Assembly: GCA_021794015.1 (NCBI GenBank)
Contig: JAJYRQ010000010.1
Location: 1-64,000 of the forward strand
Direction: 5' to 3'
Length of the DNA: 64,000 bases
Source: Deltaproteobacteria bacterium
GTDB taxonomy: Bacteria > Desulfobacterota > Binatia > Binatales > Binataceae
Under the pieces are notes generated by a model. The model searched no databases, had not been told where the DNA came from, and saw nothing but the letters and a program-made list of their open reading frames with translations. This document shows, one piece after another, positions 62,918 to 64,000 of the stretch (position 1 is its first letter; the number at the start of each line of letters is the position of its first letter). A program made the translations under genes and the position numbers.

Positions 62918-63451
62918 ATGGCTAAGTCACCGGCCTCGGCGCGGCCACTGTCAACGCTCCCGGCGGCGGACGTCGCCGAGGTCCGGGCGCTGTCGGAATT
63001 GATGCGCGAGTACGGCCTGGCGGAACTCGAGCTGGAAGACGGCCGCCGCCGCCTGCGACTGGTGCGTGCCCAGATCCGCGCGGCGGCAGCCGAGACAACC
63101 GAGGCCGGCACCTCGGCTGCGCCTGCGGCCAAAGGCCAAGAGCCGCCGGCTGCAGAGCGGCAAGCCCCAACTGCGGCGCCGGACGGGTCTGCCCCGGCGT
63201 TAGGCCCCAACCAGTACCTCTTGCCCTCGCCGATGGTGGGCACCTTTTACCGGGCTTCGGCACCCGACGCACCACCCCTGGTCGAGGAAGGCGACACCGT
63301 GCGCCGCGGACAACCCTTGTGCATCATCGAGGCGATGAAAATGATGAACGAAATCGAGGCCGAAGCGATTGCGCGGGTCGTCAAAATCCTGTGCGAAAAC
63401 GGCGGACGGGTCGAGTACGGGCAGCCCCTGATGGTGCTGGAGAAACCCTAG
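62918..63451 (+). CDS. accB: Biotin carboxyl carrier protein of acetyl-CoA carboxylase
   Basis: A 177-residue BCCP. The C-terminal biotinyl domain has EAMKMMNEIEAE with the biotinylated lysine, and the thumb SPMVGTFYRAS. The N-terminal region (1-45) contacts AccC, followed by an Ala/Pro-rich linker. ATG 62918. It feeds malonyl-CoA for fatty acid synthesis together with accC downstream. Confidence 0.95.
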   Translation: MAKSPASARPLSTLPAADVAEVRALSELMREYGLAELELEDGRRRLRLVRAQIRAAAAETTEAGTSAAPAAKGQEPPAAERQAPTAAPDGSAPALGPNQYLLPSPMVGTFYRASAPDAPPLVEEGDTVRRGQPLCIIEAMKMMNEIEAEAIARVVKILCENGGRVEYGQPLMVLEKP

Positions 63452-63636
63452 TGCCGGCGCTTTGGGGCCAGAGCGCAAGCGGGCGCCCGGGCGGCCTCCT
63501 CGCAGACGCAAGGTGCGCCGCTGCGCTCGACGTTAAGCGCGTGCGTATCCGCAGCCCCAGGCGCGCGGTTGGCAAGGCCCGCCCTTGCCGCCCTGAGAAC
63601 CCCGAGGCGAGGTCGGGCCGCTAGGACCGCAACGCC

Positions 63637-64000
63637 ATGTTCAAAAAGCTGATGGTGGCCAACCGCGGAACGATCGCCGTACGGATCATCCGGGCATGCC
63701 GGGAACTTGGGCTTAAGACACTTGCCATCTACTCGACGGCTGACAAGGAGGCCTTGCACGTGCGCCTGGCTGACGAGGCGGTATGCATCGGACCCGAGGC
63801 CGCCGAAGACAGCTACCTTAAGATTCCGGCGGTGATCAGCGCAGCGCTGACCTACGGCGCCGACGCGGTGCATCCGGGCTACGGCTTTCTCTCGGAAAAC
63901 GGCGATTTTGCCGAGGCCTGCCGCCGCAGCGGCCTGCACTTCGTCGGGCCGCGGGCGCGCCATATTCGGCTGATGGGCGACAAGCCGCGGGCGCGCCGGA
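63637..64000 (+). CDS. accC: Acetyl-CoA carboxylase, biotin carboxylase subunit (partial, cut by window end)
   Basis: The first 121 codons of biotin carboxylase, running off the window. It starts [20 protein letters not shown] and has [14 protein letters not shown]. The usual ANRGEIA is ANRGTIA here. It lies 185 nt after accB, with no gene in between. Confidence 0.95.
   Translation, partial: MFKKLMVANRGTIAVRIIRACRELGLKTLAIYSTADKEALHVRLADEAVCIGPEAAEDSYLKIPAVISAALTYGADAVHPGYGFLSENGDFAEACRRSGLHFVGPRARHIRLMGDKPRARR

Overview
The window is GC-rich, densely coded chromosomal DNA from a diderm bacterium. An outer-membrane barrel protein ends in phenylalanine, two Lpp-like alanine-zipper lipoproteins are present, and a complex I gene cluster and a gentisate ring-cleavage pair point to aerobic respiration. 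No rRNA, tRNA or CRISPR array was seen. The gene mix (split glutaminase/NAD synthetase, long KdpC, FrmR/RcnR-type regulator, many HEPN proteins) suits a poorly cultivated soil or groundwater lineage. I cannot name the phylum from sequence alone.

Layout. 1-126: tail of an IS630-like transposase, sharing its stop-codon palindrome with nuoN. 123-7091 (-): nuoH-J-K-L-M-N, the membrane arm of complex I without nuoI. 7506-12985: housekeeping genes (rsmD, coaD, an aspartate aminotransferase, endonuclease V, a Nudix hydrolase, a zinc alcohol dehydrogenase, a cupin). 13080-16126 (-): groEL between two related lipoproteins. 16604-19886: asparaginase, then an RcnR-like regulator and a P1B-type metal ATPase. 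20223-20420: relic of an IS3-family transposase.

20500-29991 (-) is a one-directional accessory island. In transcription order it holds a ribbon-helix-helix protein, MntA/HepT toxin-antitoxin genes, a small protein, a nucleotidyl-cyclase-like protein, a type III-like Mod methyltransferase, a second MNT gene whose HEPN partner is broken, a HEPN-like protein, a PBECR/DUF2283 pair and a type III-like Res helicase-nuclease. 30219-36904 holds a HAD phosphatase, a methyltransferase, a class II aldolase, a DUF4143 ATPase, an MBL hydrolase and an MFS exporter.

36958-42515 (-) is a nitrogen module: glnB-amtB behind a good sigma-54 promoter, next to an NtrC-like regulator and its kinase. 42842-49843 (-) has a porin-like protein and kdp genes, with two tiny membrane proteins ahead of kdpA. 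50147-57152 covers a GST, gentisate dioxygenase, maleylpyruvate/maleylacetoacetate isomerase, and a trio that I cannot tie to a described pathway: an Fe-S protein, a LarA-like protein and a NadC-like/CinA-like fusion. 57465-64000 has an Apea/HEPN-like gene, two zinc-ribbon proteins, a split NAD synthetase, rsmI, aroQ, accB and the start of accC.

The best candidates for something undescribed are the 53100-57152 trio and the defence-type island, where a recombination scar (a 38-bp near-identical repeat) has fused the start of a HEPN gene to a copy of the mod tail.
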